A stretch of DNA of 64,000 bases. Source: Myxococcus qinghaiensis (lineage in GTDB: Bacteria > Myxococcota > Myxococcia > Myxococcales > Myxococcaceae). Where the stretch lies: assembly GCF_024198215.1 (NCBI RefSeq), contig NZ_JAKCFA010000011.1, positions 248,001 to 312,000 of the forward strand. The letters run 5' to 3'. Each line of letters opens with the position of its first letter. Positions within the stretch are counted from its first letter, which is position 1. The notes below the pieces were generated by a model. It had not been told where the DNA came from. It did no database searches and worked only from the letters and a program-made list of their open reading frames with translations. The position numbers were made by a program, and so were the translations under genes. Positions 52,626 through 61,631 of the stretch are shown piece by piece.

Positions 52626-54205
52626 TGGACCCACCGAAGCCGGAGGGCGGGCTCCCGATAGGCCTCCGCGAGCCGCTCGTGCAGGTCCACGCAGTGGGCC
52701 AGGCCGGACAGCTCCACCGGCGCATCCGCGGGCCAGCACACCAGGCTGTTGGCCTCCGTGCGAGTCAGCCCGCCGTGCGAGCCGAACTCCCAGGCGAAGC
52801 CCACCGTGCCGCCCCGCTGCACCGCTTCACCGAAGAGGACCAGGTCTCCAGCGGTCTTCATCGCCGGCAGGCCCTTGAGGAAGTCCGCCACCGCGCGGCG
52901 GCTGTACTCGGGCGACAGGGGCGCGCGCTCGATTTCGTCCGGGCCGTACACGCCGCCGCGCACCACTGCCACCGCGGAGTTCCCCCGGCGCATCGCGACG
53001 ATGCCGATGTCCGCGCTTCGCGTGGCGCGCGCCAGCACGTCCGGGTGACGCGCCAGCAACGTGCGCGCCTCCAGCGGCTCGCGCGCGCCGGAGAGATAGA
53101 CGTGGGCGAAGTTGCCGCACTCGATGATGACGGGCTTGAACGGCTCGCGCGCCACGGGGTCCACCTCCGGGAGCGGACGGCCTTCACACAGGCCGCGCGC
53201 CACGTCGTCGGACAGCGGGACACGCTCCCCCTCCAAGAGCATGGACTCCAGCCGCACTCCTTGACGCTGCTCCAGCGGAAGGCTGTCCACGTGGCCGTGG
53301 TCAGAGAGGATGACGACGTCGTACGGCCGCTCCACCGAGCGCGACATCGCATAGAGCTCCGCGAGGTACGCGTCCACGCGGTGCAGCTCCATCAGCGCCA
53401 GCTCCGAGCGCGGCCCGCGACGGTGGGCCACCTCATCGTAGTTGCCGTACACGAGGTAGATGGCGGGCACGCCGCGCACCATGTCCACCAACGCCTTGGT
53501 GTGCGCGAAGCTCCAGCCCAGGCGCTGGAGGAACACGCGGCTGAGCAGGAAGGACTGCTCGTGACGCCAGTCGTGGAGGGAGTGCCCCCAGTGGGCGACT
53601 TCGCGCGCCGCCTGCCACGTGTCCATGCCGAACGAGCGCAGGAAGTCCCAGGTGCCCCGCGTGCGGCCCGCGGCCAGGCCCATCATCTCGTAGGAGAACG
53701 AGCGCGACATCAGCTTGAAGCTGCCCAGCGTGCTCATGCTCCACGCGTTGTCCGCGCCCGCGCGAAACAGCGAGAAGTACCCGTGGCCACCGCCGTCCAG
53801 CAGGCTGTCGCGTCCCGCGCCTCGCAGGCGTTGGTCGACGAGCAGCGCGTCCGAGGGCACGTTCATCTTCAACTCGCGGCCCAGCTCCCGGTCGTACCAG
53901 GAGTAGGCAGGCAGGTTCGATTCGCGCATGCCGAACAGCAGGCCCGCCTGGAAGTAGGGCGTGGAGGTGGGCGCGCCCCAGAAGGCGTCATCCAAATGAA
54001 ACGAACCCGAGCGGATAAGTCGTGAGAAGAACGGCATCTTCCCGGCGACAATCGCCTCGTCCAGCAGGGCCTTTGGTACCCCGTCTAAATGGACAATCAG
54101 GAGGTTCCGACGTCCATGCGCCGCTGCGGGCGGAACTTTCGCGCGGATGCGTCGCGCAAGCCCGTGGGCCCACATCCATGAAGCTGGGGTAATGACACCA
54201 CTCAC
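52622..54205 (-). CDS. Alkaline phosphatase-superfamily phosphodiesterase
   Basis: A 527-residue member of the type I phosphodiesterase/alkaline phosphatase superfamily. Metal-binding motifs are visible: 'LIVHLDGVPKALL' (first aspartate), 'GAPTSTPYFQAG' around the likely Thr/Ser nucleophile, and 'VVILSDHGHVDS' with metal Asp and His. 'YGNYDEVAHRRGP' has another Asp/His pair. No signal peptide is clear. Substrate unknown; the coupling to a flippase-like protein suggests a phospholipid or isoprenoid-linked sugar substrate. It is divergent from the Omp85-like gene. Confidence 0.85.
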   Translation of the reverse strand: MSGVITPASWMWAHGLARRIRAKVPPAAAHGRRNLLIVHLDGVPKALLDEAIVAGKMPFFSRLIRSGSFHLDDAFWGAPTSTPYFQAGLLFGMRESNLPAYSWYDRELGRELKMNVPSDALLVDQRLRGAGRDSLLDGGGHGYFSLFRAGADNAWSMSTLGSFKLMSRSFSYEMMGLAAGRTRGTWDFLRSFGMDTWQAAREVAHWGHSLHDWRHEQSFLLSRVFLQRLGWSFAHTKALVDMVRGVPAIYLVYGNYDEVAHRRGPRSELALMELHRVDAYLAELYAMSRSVERPYDVVILSDHGHVDSLPLEQRQGVRLESMLLEGERVPLSDDVARGLCEGRPLPEVDPVAREPFKPVIIECGNFAHVYLSGAREPLEARTLLARHPDVLARATRSADIGIVAMRRGNSAVAVVRGGVYGPDEIERAPLSPEYSRRAVADFLKGLPAMKTAGDLVLFGEAVQRGGTVGFAWEFGSHGGLTRTEANSLVCWPADAPVELSGLAHCVDLHERLAEAYREPALRLRWVQ

Positions 54206-54321
54206 GTTGACGCCTCCCCTCCCCCGGCAGGCAAAATGAGCACTTGGGGGGACGGCCGCCTTCAGTCGAAGGCAGCTCTCCTGGAAAGCAGGCGGGCAGG
54301 TAGCGCCGTCCTTCAGTCGGG

Positions 54322-55530
54322 ATGGAACCGACTCAGAGAGGCGTCACCACGGTCCCCATGCTGATCTCCGCCGTCCTGCTCGCAACCCTCGCCGCCGCTC
54401 CGGTGCAGACGCCGTCACGGCCGGCCCCGGGGCTGCCGCCCGCGAAGACGGACTCGGGCTCGGACATCATCGCGCTGCCGATGATGACGTTCAGCTCGGA
54501 CAGCGGCATCAGCTACGGCGCCGTGGGCGGCATCTACCTGTACGGCCCTGGGAAGACGCCGTATGCGCACGGCATCGGCGCGCAGGTGTTGTTCAGCAGC
54601 CGCGGGGTGCAGAGCCACTACCTGCGCTACGACGGGCCGCGCCTCATCGGTCCGCTGCGCCTGGAGGCGGGGCTCGAGTACCGCCGGGAGCTGCGCAGCC
54701 CCTTCTTCGGCGCGGGCAACCTGTCGGCGCCGGACTTCAATGGCGACCTGGACAACGAGCGCTACACCTTCGACAAGGGCTCGCCGGGGGCATGGGTTCG
54801 CCTCCGTGGCCGGCCATTCGGCCCCACGCATCCGCTCCAGTCCTACGTGGGCTACGCGTGGCGCAACACGAGCGTGAGCGCGGAAGACCAGTCCATGCTG
54901 ACGCAGCAGCAGCCCATCGGAATTGAAGGCGGCTCCACCGGCCAGCTCCTCGTGGGCGCGCTGTGGGACACGCGCGACGACGAGACGGACCCGCTGGAGG
55001 GCGGCGTGGAGGAGCTGGCCCTGCGCGTGTCCGGGCAGGCCACGGGCAGCCGCTACCAGTACGTGGGCATCACCCTGAGCGAGCGGCGCTACCTGCGGCT
55101 GTCGTCGCGGCTGACGCTGGCGCAGCGGCTCACCCTGGACATGCTCTTCGGCGACGTGCCGTTCTTCGAGTGGAGCAACACCGGCGGCGTGAATGTGTCG
55201 GAGGGAATCGGCGGCATGAGCAGCGTGCGCGGAATCGAGCGCAACCGCTTCTCCGGCAACATCAAGGCGTTCAGCAACACGGAGCTGCGCTTCCAGGCCG
55301 CGCAGATGCAGGTGTTCGGCAAGAACATGAAGGTGGGCGCGGTGATGTTCCTGGACCTGGGGCGCGTGTGGCACCCGGGCGTGACGGACGGGAAGTGGCA
55401 CGAGTGGCACCCGGGCATCGGCGGCGGCCTGCGCCTCACCCGTCGCGCCGCCGTGGTGCGCATGGACTACGCCCGCTCCACCGAGACGGGCCGCCAGCGC
55501 ATCTACATCACCTTCGGCCACATGTTCTGA
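54322..55530 (+). CDS. Omp85/BamA-like outer-membrane barrel protein
   Basis: A 402-residue exported protein with a signal peptide ('LISAVLLATLAAAPVQ'). The mature chain resembles the beta-barrel of the bacterial surface antigen (Omp85/TamA-like) family, ending in the strand 'YITFGHMF' with C-terminal Phe. The barrel motif 'SSVRGIERNRFSGN' fits the conserved VRGF/Y loop motif. POTRA domains are missing, so it is probably not a full assembly machine. ATG 54322 or 54358 can start it. It is divergent from the phosphodiesterase gene. Confidence 0.82.
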   Translation: MEPTQRGVTTVPMLISAVLLATLAAAPVQTPSRPAPGLPPAKTDSGSDIIALPMMTFSSDSGISYGAVGGIYLYGPGKTPYAHGIGAQVLFSSRGVQSHYLRYDGPRLIGPLRLEAGLEYRRELRSPFFGAGNLSAPDFNGDLDNERYTFDKGSPGAWVRLRGRPFGPTHPLQSYVGYAWRNTSVSAEDQSMLTQQQPIGIEGGSTGQLLVGALWDTRDDETDPLEGGVEELALRVSGQATGSRYQYVGITLSERRYLRLSSRLTLAQRLTLDMLFGDVPFFEWSNTGGVNVSEGIGGMSSVRGIERNRFSGNIKAFSNTELRFQAAQMQVFGKNMKVGAVMFLDLGRVWHPGVTDGKWHEWHPGIGGGLRLTRRAAVVRMDYARSTETGRQRIYITFGHMF

Positions 55531-55544
55531 GCAGCCCCTCGGCC

Positions 55545-55563
55545 GAGCCTGGGCCCCAGGCTC
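55545..55563. terminator. Hairpin between convergent Omp85-like and pmk genes
   Basis: GAGCCTGG, three bases, CCAGGCTC: a perfect 8-bp stem with a tight loop between the convergent stop codons, overlapping the last bases of the mevalonate operon. Confidence 0.55.
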
Positions 55564-56641
55564 AGCCGCGCGCGTCCACCCAGGCGCGCAGCCGCGCATC
55601 CACATGCGTCTCGCCCCGGACGCCCTGCTCGGCCTCCAGCAGCAGCGTGTGGAAGCCGCGCGACTCCAAACCCTTGCACAGCTCCGCGCGAGCCTCCGTG
55701 TCGGGAGCGAAGAGGATGCAGCCGTCCCCGCCCCCCGCGCCGGACAGCTTGCCCACGCAGCCGTAGGCCGCGGCCATCGACAGCACGCGGCGCATGCCCT
55801 CCGTCTCCAGAGGGCCCAGCTCCAACAGGAGTTCGTGCTGCGCCTTCACCGCCTCGGAGAAGCCCCGGAAGTCCCAGCCCGCGAGGCCGTCTTCCAGCAC
55901 CTGCCCCACGGTGTTGGAGCGCTCGACGAAGGCCTGACGCCCCGCCTCCTCCAGCCGCGCCTCCGCCTGGCCAATCAGCACCCGCGTGGACGCGCTCTCG
56001 CCCGTGAAGGCATACGCCATGGCCACCCGGGGCACCGGCAGCCGCCACACGTCCACCGAGGGAGACTCCGTCAGCGCCGCGCTCAGCCGGCCGCCATTGC
56101 TCGCGTCGGCCAGGGGCGTCACGTCGTAGCGCCGGTAGCGCAGCACGCCGCCCGCGAAGCTCGCGGCCACGTCCCCGCCGCTGCCCTTGCCCCCCTGCCC
56201 CAGCGTATGCGCCAGCAGCGCCAGCTTCAGCGCGTCGTAGCGCTCCTCCAGCACGTAGCGCGCGCCCTCGGCCGCCAGCACCGCCGCGCACGCGCTGCCA
56301 CCCATGCCCAGCTTCTGTCCGTTGGGCCCCACCGCCGAGGGAGCCACCGCGAAGTCGAAGCCCTGGCTGGCGCGGCCGTGCGCGCGCAGCGCCTCGTCCA
56401 GCGTGCGAGCCACGAAGGAGAAGCCCGCGGGCACCTCGCGCTCCCAGCGCACGCCCCGGGGCGTCATGCTGCCGCCCAGGGAGCCCTCCTCCAGGCAGAC
56501 ATGCACGCGCGCATCCTCGCGGCGCCGCACGTAGGCCGCGGTGCGGGGTGCCACCGCCGCCACCCGCGCCACTCCGCCCCACAGCACCGCGTACTCGCCG
56601 GAGACGAACAGCTTGCCCGGTGCGGAGAGGGCGCGCTCCAT
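55562..56641 (-). CDS. Phosphomevalonate kinase (GHMP family)
   Basis: Phosphorylates mevalonate-5-phosphate to the diphosphate. The 359-residue GHMP kinase has the N-terminal 'APGKLFVSGEYAVL', the ATP loop 'KLGMGGSACAAVLAAEG' and the C-terminal 'GCVGKLSGAGGGDGCI'. The open frame runs upstream into mvaD; ATG 56641 shares one base with the mvaD stop (TGATG), showing coupling. Placement as phosphomevalonate kinase rests on the family and on the other two kinases in the operon being accounted for. Confidence 0.9.
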   Translation of the reverse strand: MERALSAPGKLFVSGEYAVLWGGVARVAAVAPRTAAYVRRREDARVHVCLEEGSLGGSMTPRGVRWEREVPAGFSFVARTLDEALRAHGRASQGFDFAVAPSAVGPNGQKLGMGGSACAAVLAAEGARYVLEERYDALKLALLAHTLGQGGKGSGGDVAASFAGGVLRYRRYDVTPLADASNGGRLSAALTESPSVDVWRLPVPRVAMAYAFTGESASTRVLIGQAEARLEEAGRQAFVERSNTVGQVLEDGLAGWDFRGFSEAVKAQHELLLELGPLETEGMRRVLSMAAAYGCVGKLSGAGGGDGCILFAPDTEARAELCKGLESRGFHTLLLEAEQGVRGETHVDARLRAWVDARG

Positions 56642-57639
56642 CAGAACAGGTGCTCCTGCTTGAGCACCGCGTCCCCGCCCGGCACGCAGCGAATCACGTC
56701 CAGCGCGCCACACGCTCGCGCCAGCGCCTCCGCGGCGACTTCGTGCGCGGCGTCCGTCAGCAGCACCGGGTTGGGGCCCGCGTCCAGCGTGAACCAGACG
56801 GGGATGCCCTTCTTGCGGTGCTCGCGCAGGTGCTGGATGAGGCCCAGCGTCGCCGCGTTCAGGTAGCAGAGCGGCGGGTCGGCCGCGAGCGACGTGGAAT
56901 GCATCCGCCACGCGTTGCGCTCACACAGCTCCCCCAGCGCCTGCAAATCCCTGCGAGCGATGTGCGCGCGGGCGCGCGGCACTTCCTCCTCCGCGTCCCG
57001 CACCCAGGCCGCGTAGTACGGGCTGGTGTCCACCGTCTGCTTCATCCCGTCGCGGGACTTCACGTCCTTCTCGCCCCGGTCCAGCACCGCCACCACCATG
57101 CGCAGGTCCGGCCAGTGCGCCGCGTCGAAGCGCTGCACCGCGAAGCTGTCCTCACCGTCAGGACGCTCGCCGCGCTGCCACTCGCAGAAGCCACCCTCCA
57201 CGCTGCGACACGCGGAGCCGCTGCCCAGCCGAGCCAGGATGCTCGCGGCCCTCGAGTCCGCCGGCAGGCCCGCCGCCGCGCGTCCGGCGACAGCGAGCGC
57301 CGCGAAGCCCGCCGCGCTGCTCGCGAGCCCCGCCGCCATGGGGAAGTCTCCGCGCGAGACGACCTTCGCCGGGCCCAGCGCGTCCTTCGTCTGGGCGCGC
57401 ACCGACTCCAAGAGGCGCAGCACGCGCTCGCGCTCGCTGCCCTTCGACGTGTGGCCGTTGATCTCCACCGCGTCGCTCGACACGCCGAACTCCACCGTCG
57501 TCGTCACCGACAGCGGCGACAGCGTCAGCGACAGGCTGGACTGGTGCGGCAGGATGAGCGCGTCGTCCCGCTTCCCCCAGTACTTCACGAGGGCGATGTT
57601 GGGATGCGCCAGGGCAGTGGCTTTCATGGGGACACTCAC
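56641..57639 (-). CDS. mvaD: Diphosphomevalonate decarboxylase
   Basis: Makes isopentenyl diphosphate from mevalonate diphosphate. The 332-residue protein has 'HPNIALVKYWGKRDDAL' and the loop 'PMAAGLASSAAGFAALAVA', then 'RLGSGSACRSVEGGFCEW', the decarboxylase signatures. GTG 57639 overlaps the preceding kinase stop by 4 bases; ATG 57627 is the alternative start. The longer frame to 58428 is a shadow of the kinase gene. Confidence 0.95.
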   Translation of the reverse strand: MSVPMKATALAHPNIALVKYWGKRDDALILPHQSSLSLTLSPLSVTTTVEFGVSSDAVEINGHTSKGSERERVLRLLESVRAQTKDALGPAKVVSRGDFPMAAGLASSAAGFAALAVAGRAAAGLPADSRAASILARLGSGSACRSVEGGFCEWQRGERPDGEDSFAVQRFDAAHWPDLRMVVAVLDRGEKDVKSRDGMKQTVDTSPYYAAWVRDAEEEVPRARAHIARRDLQALGELCERNAWRMHSTSLAADPPLCYLNAATLGLIQHLREHRKKGIPVWFTLDAGPNPVLLTDAAHEVAAEALARACGALDVIRCVPGGDAVLKQEHLF

Positions 57640-58568
57640 GACGCTCGCGGACCCGCGAGCTGGCTGCTGAAGCAGCGCACACCGAGGCGGGTGAGCTGGA
57701 CCACCGCGGCCTCCGGTTCGAGGAACAGACCGACCACGGCCCCGCCATCCCCACCCGCTCCGGTGAGCTTGGCGCCCAGCGCCCCCAGGCCACGCAGTCG
57801 ATACACCATCTCTTCCAGCGGCGGCGAGGACAGGCCCAGCGCGGCCAACAGTCCCTGGTTGACGTTCATCGCGTCCCCCAGTGCCTCCAGGTCCCCCGCC
57901 TCCACCGCCTTCGCGCCCTCCGACGCCAACCGCCCCATCTCCGTGAAGAGGCGCCGGTAGCGCTCGGGCCAGCGCGCCTGCCGCTCCCGCAGCGCCCCCA
58001 CCGTCTTCTTCGTGGGGCTGCGCTCGCCGGCCAGCGCCACCACCACCTTCAAGGGGCGGGGGCTGTCCACCGTCCTGCCACGCCCCACTGTCGCCGCGTC
58101 GGGCGTGCGGCGATAGAGCAGGAGCCGCTCCTCCGCGCTGACGGTGTGGTCCACCCCGGACGGCGTGCCGTGGAACTCCTGCTCCATCTCCCACGCCAGC
58201 CGCGCGGCCTCTGGCGGCGTGGCCTGCTTGCCCGCCGCCAGCAACAGCAGCCGCGCGCACGCGACGGACAGCGCCGCGGAGCTGCCCAGGCCCGCCGACA
58301 GCGGCAGCTCGGGGTCCAACGTCACCTTCACCAGGGGCTCCCCCACCAGCTTCGCCGCGCGCGCGAAGGCACCAGTGAGCAGCGCCCGCTGCCCTCGGCT
58401 CAGCGTGGACGGAAGGGAGAGCTGACACTTCTTGGACGGCACGCCGCGCGCCTTCACGCCTTGCGACAGCGGCCCCGCCAGCGCGGGATGGCCGTACACC
58501 ACGCTGTGCTCACCCAGCAGGATGACCTTGCCGGCGCCGAACGTGGACAGCGAGGACGGGGTGCCCAC
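57636..58568 (-). CDS. mvk: Mevalonate kinase
   Basis: First kinase of the mevalonate route. The 310-residue GHMP kinase has 'GAGKVILLGEHSVVYGHPAL', the ATP loop 'LPLSAGLGSSAALSVA', 'GTPSGVDHTVS' with the catalytic Asp, and the C-terminal 'GAKLTGAGGDGG'. It lies 5 bases behind mvaA and overlaps mvaD. Confidence 0.95.
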   Translation of the reverse strand: MGTPSSLSTFGAGKVILLGEHSVVYGHPALAGPLSQGVKARGVPSKKCQLSLPSTLSRGQRALLTGAFARAAKLVGEPLVKVTLDPELPLSAGLGSSAALSVACARLLLLAAGKQATPPEAARLAWEMEQEFHGTPSGVDHTVSAEERLLLYRRTPDAATVGRGRTVDSPRPLKVVVALAGERSPTKKTVGALRERQARWPERYRRLFTEMGRLASEGAKAVEAGDLEALGDAMNVNQGLLAALGLSSPPLEEMVYRLRGLGALGAKLTGAGGDGGAVVGLFLEPEAAVVQLTRLGVRCFSSQLAGPRAS

Positions 58569-58573
58569 GGCGC

Positions 58574-59902
58574 TCAGAGGGTCGTGCCCGTAGCGGCGGC
58601 GGCATCCTCGGCGGACAGGCTGGCGAGAATCTCCCGCGCCTTCTCCACCTTCACGTGGCCCGCCTTCACCAGCAGGTCCGCCAGCTTCTCCACCCAGTCG
58701 CCGCGCGCGCCCGCCGTCACCGCCACGCAGCGCGCGTGCAGCGCCATGTGGCCCTTCTGGATGCCAATGCTGCCCAGCGCCCGGAGCGCCGCGAAGTTCT
58801 GCGCCAGCCCCACCGCCGCGAACACCATGGACAGCTCACGCACGCTGGAGGCGCGCAGGAGCTTCAGCGACATCTGCACGCCAGGGTGCACCTTGATGGG
58901 TCCGCCCACCAGGCCCAGCGCCAGCGGCAGCTCGATGCGGCCCACCAGGTGGCCTTCCTCCAGGTACCACGTCGACAGCGGGCGGTACTGACCACCACGG
59001 CAGGCGAACGCGTGCGCGCCGGCTTCAATCGCGCGCCAGTCCTGCCCGGTGGCGATGGCCACCGAGTCGATGCCGTTCATCACGCCCTTGTTGTGCGTGG
59101 CCGCGCGGTACGGGTCCGCCTCCGCGAAGCGGCTGGCCTGGGCGATGCCCTCGGCGATGGTCTCACCGGGCATCTCGAAGTCGGCCAGCATCGCCAGGGG
59201 AATCCGGCACGTGGCGCGCGCCAGCCGGCGGTCCGCCAGGTTGGAGAGGATGCGCAGGTACACCTTGCCGCCGGTGATCTGCTCCACCAGCGGCGCCACG
59301 CCCTCCGCCACGGTGTTGATGAGGTTGGCCCCCATCGCCTCCTGCGTGTCGATGAGGATGTGCACCACGAGAAGTGGCTCGCCGCGCGGGCCCTCGGGGG
59401 CCGGCAGCACGCGCACCTCCACGTCCTTCGCCCCGCCGCCGCGCGCCACCATGGCCGGGTGGAAGCTGTTGGCCAGCGCGAGGAGCTGCTCCTTGTGCGC
59501 GAGAATCTTCTCCGTGGCCTCGGTCGGGTCGCCGTAGCGCGTCACCTGGACCTGGCCAATCATCATCGACTCGTCGGCCTCGGCGTAGAAGCCACCCGCC
59601 TCGCGGACAATCTTGGCGGCGAACGACACCGCCGCCACCACCGACGGCTCCTCCACCGCCATGGGCACCAGGTAGTCGCGGCCGTTGACCTGGAGGTTGA
59701 GCCCCACGCCCAGCGGCAGGGAGAACGTGCCCACCGCGTTCTCAATCATCTGGTTGGCCAGCGCCGGCTGCAGGGCCTCGGTGCCGCGGAGCTGCTCCAC
59801 GTCCGTGGGAGAAAGCCGCAACATGCGCGCGAGCTGCGCCAGGCGCTCGTCCATCGGCAGCTTGTGGAACCCGGAGAGCCGGGACGTCACCGTCTCAGAC
59901 AT
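58574..59902 (-). CDS. mvaA: Class II HMG-CoA reductase
   Basis: Reduces HMG-CoA to mevalonate. The 442-residue protein is of the bacterial class II type: 'ENAVGTFSLPLGVGLNLQVN', 'AVEEPSVVAAVSFAAKI', the 'EAMGANLIN' segment, and the catalytic Lys/Asp in 'THNKGVMNGIDSVAIATGQD'. His near the C-terminus ('KGHMALHARCVAV') is the last catalytic residue. HMG-CoA synthase is not in this window. Confidence 0.96.
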   Translation of the reverse strand: MSETVTSRLSGFHKLPMDERLAQLARMLRLSPTDVEQLRGTEALQPALANQMIENAVGTFSLPLGVGLNLQVNGRDYLVPMAVEEPSVVAAVSFAAKIVREAGGFYAEADESMMIGQVQVTRYGDPTEATEKILAHKEQLLALANSFHPAMVARGGGAKDVEVRVLPAPEGPRGEPLLVVHILIDTQEAMGANLINTVAEGVAPLVEQITGGKVYLRILSNLADRRLARATCRIPLAMLADFEMPGETIAEGIAQASRFAEADPYRAATHNKGVMNGIDSVAIATGQDWRAIEAGAHAFACRGGQYRPLSTWYLEEGHLVGRIELPLALGLVGGPIKVHPGVQMSLKLLRASSVRELSMVFAAVGLAQNFAALRALGSIGIQKGHMALHARCVAVTAGARGDWVEKLADLLVKAGHVKVEKAREILASLSAEDAAAATGTTL

Positions 59903-59941
59903 GTTGAGTCTTCCTTCTTCCCGCGTCGATGCGCACGGCGA

Positions 59942-61000
59942 CTACAGCGCCGTCATCCAATCCTTCAACACTCCGGTCACCACTCGCGGTCGCTGCCTGA
60001 GCTCAGCGCAGCTTCTGCTTCCCGTGAGTACGAGCGCCTGTCGCAGCCCCGACAGGATGACCTCCAGCGCCTGCTCCGCCGCCTCCACCCCACCTGCCTG
60101 CTGCGCCCGGAACAGCGGCAAGGCCATGCCGCCCAGGTCCGCCCCGAGCGCCAGCAGCTTCGCCACCTCCAGCCCCGTCCTCACCCCACCACTGCCCACC
60201 AGTCGGACTTCCGGCCCCACGGCCGCGCGCACCGTCGCCACCGCCGCCGCCGTGGGAATGCCCCACGCGCTGAATTCAGCACCGACCTGGGCTTGTACGC
60301 CCGACGCCCGAAGTTGTTCCACGCGAACCCAGGACGTGCCGCCCAGCCCCGAGACATCCAGGTTCCGGACACCCAGCTCCACCAGCCGCCGGGCCACGTC
60401 CGGGCCGATGCCGCAGCCGGTCTCCTTCACCAGCAACCGGTCGCCGAAGGCCTTCACCAACGCGGCCACCACGTCGTAGCCGCCCCGGAAATCCCTGTCG
60501 CCCTCGGGCTGGGTCAATTCCTGCCCGGCGTTGAGGTGCAGCGCGATGCCGTCCGCGCCGATGTCCTCCATCAACCGCCGCACCCCGTCCACGCCCAGCC
60601 GCACCGCCTGATAGAGCCCGATGTTGCCCAGCAGCGCCACCGTGGGCGCCACCTGCCGCACCTGGTACGACGCGACCCGCGACACATCCTCCGCCATGGC
60701 GCGCTGGCTTCCCACGCCAAACGCCAGCCCATGGCGCTCCGCCAGCAATGCGAGGTCACGATTGACCACGCCCGCGCGCTCGGTGCCGCCTGTCATTCCG
60801 GTGACGAGCAGCGGGTGGCGCAATTGCTTTCCAAGAAACGGGGTGGAGAGGTCCACGTCGTCCGCGGCCATCTCCGGCATGGCGCAGTGGACCAGGTGGA
60901 CGTGCTCCAGGAGTGTGCTGTTCTCGACGGGCTCGACGTCGCCGGTGGCGCACAGGTCGAGGTGAGCGTCTTTACGTCGCGCTGTGATGTCCTCGACCAT
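59942..61000 (-). CDS. fni: Type 2 isopentenyl-diphosphate delta-isomerase
   Basis: FMN-dependent isomerase interconverting IPP and DMAPP. The 352-residue protein has 'ARRKDAHLDLC', 'VTGMTGGTERAGVVNRDLA', 'HLNAGQELTQPEGDRDF' and 'GLGGTSWVRVE'. ATG 61000 begins the protein; the frame is open to 61096. It is the first gene of the mevalonate operon, 39 bases ahead of mvaA, and is divergent from the DsrE-like gene. Confidence 0.96.
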   Translation of the reverse strand: MVEDITARRKDAHLDLCATGDVEPVENSTLLEHVHLVHCAMPEMAADDVDLSTPFLGKQLRHPLLVTGMTGGTERAGVVNRDLALLAERHGLAFGVGSQRAMAEDVSRVASYQVRQVAPTVALLGNIGLYQAVRLGVDGVRRLMEDIGADGIALHLNAGQELTQPEGDRDFRGGYDVVAALVKAFGDRLLVKETGCGIGPDVARRLVELGVRNLDVSGLGGTSWVRVEQLRASGVQAQVGAEFSAWGIPTAAAVATVRAAVGPEVRLVGSGGVRTGLEVAKLLALGADLGGMALPLFRAQQAGGVEAAEQALEVILSGLRQALVLTGSRSCAELRQRPRVVTGVLKDWMTAL

Positions 61001-61163
61001 GTGAGAAGCAGCCCGTCCCAAGTGTCCGTCAGGGCGTGTAAGTGCCCGATGGCTCGTGGGTTTCCTAGCAAGCGCAAGGGGACGGGCGCAAGCCAAAGGG
61101 CCCGAGCGGCCCGCAGTGGCGACTCAATGGACGGCTCGGGCTGCTGAACGGTATGAGGCCCGC

Positions 61164-61574
61164 ATGAGCACGCCCCCGTCACCCAAGGTGGTCGTCTTCC
61201 TCCACAGCGGAGATTACGACCGGGTGCACCAGGGACTGTCCATCGCCGCCGCGGCGACAGCCTCCGGCCGACGCGCGGAGGTGTATCTGTTCTGGTGGGC
61301 GCTCGAGCGCTTCCTGCGCGGCGAGTTGGATGAGCCTGACTTTCCAGGCCGGGCCGACATCACCGACCGCTTCGAGTCGCGGGGCATGCCCACGCTGCGC
61401 GCCTTGCTCGAGCACCTGACGGAGTCCGGGCTGTGCACGCTCGCGGGCTGCACGGGCTCGCTTGGCGCGCTGGGGGGCGAGCCGGAGACCGCGAAGAGTG
61501 GCATCGAGCTGTGGCTCGGCTGGAGCGCCATCCTCCAGCGCACCGCCGGCGTGACGGACCGCTTCTACCTCTGA
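61164..61574 (+). CDS. DsrE-like small protein
   Basis: A 136-residue soluble protein beginning 'KVVVFLHSGDYDRVHQGLSI', followed by 'GRRAEVYLFWWALERFL' and 'LCTLAGCTGSLGA'. The alternating Rossmann-like pattern and the Cys pair fit the DsrE/DsrF/peroxiredoxin-like fold seen in sulfur-relay proteins; function unknown. ATG 61164 is chosen over the earlier frame opening at 61056. It diverges from fni. Confidence 0.75.
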   Translation: MSTPPSPKVVVFLHSGDYDRVHQGLSIAAAATASGRRAEVYLFWWALERFLRGELDEPDFPGRADITDRFESRGMPTLRALLEHLTESGLCTLAGCTGSLGALGGEPETAKSGIELWLGWSAILQRTAGVTDRFYL

Positions 61575-61591
61575 CCCGCAAGCGGCCCCTC

Positions 61592-61619
61592 ATGCACCGG
61601 CCGCGCTCCGCCGGGGCAT
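61592..61619. terminator. Hairpin between convergent DsrE-like and receptor genes
   Basis: ATGCACCGGC pairs with GCCGGGGCAT with one mismatch around an eight-base loop, between convergent stop codons. No T-tract. Confidence 0.45.
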
Positions 61620-61631
61620 GCGCGCGTGTCG

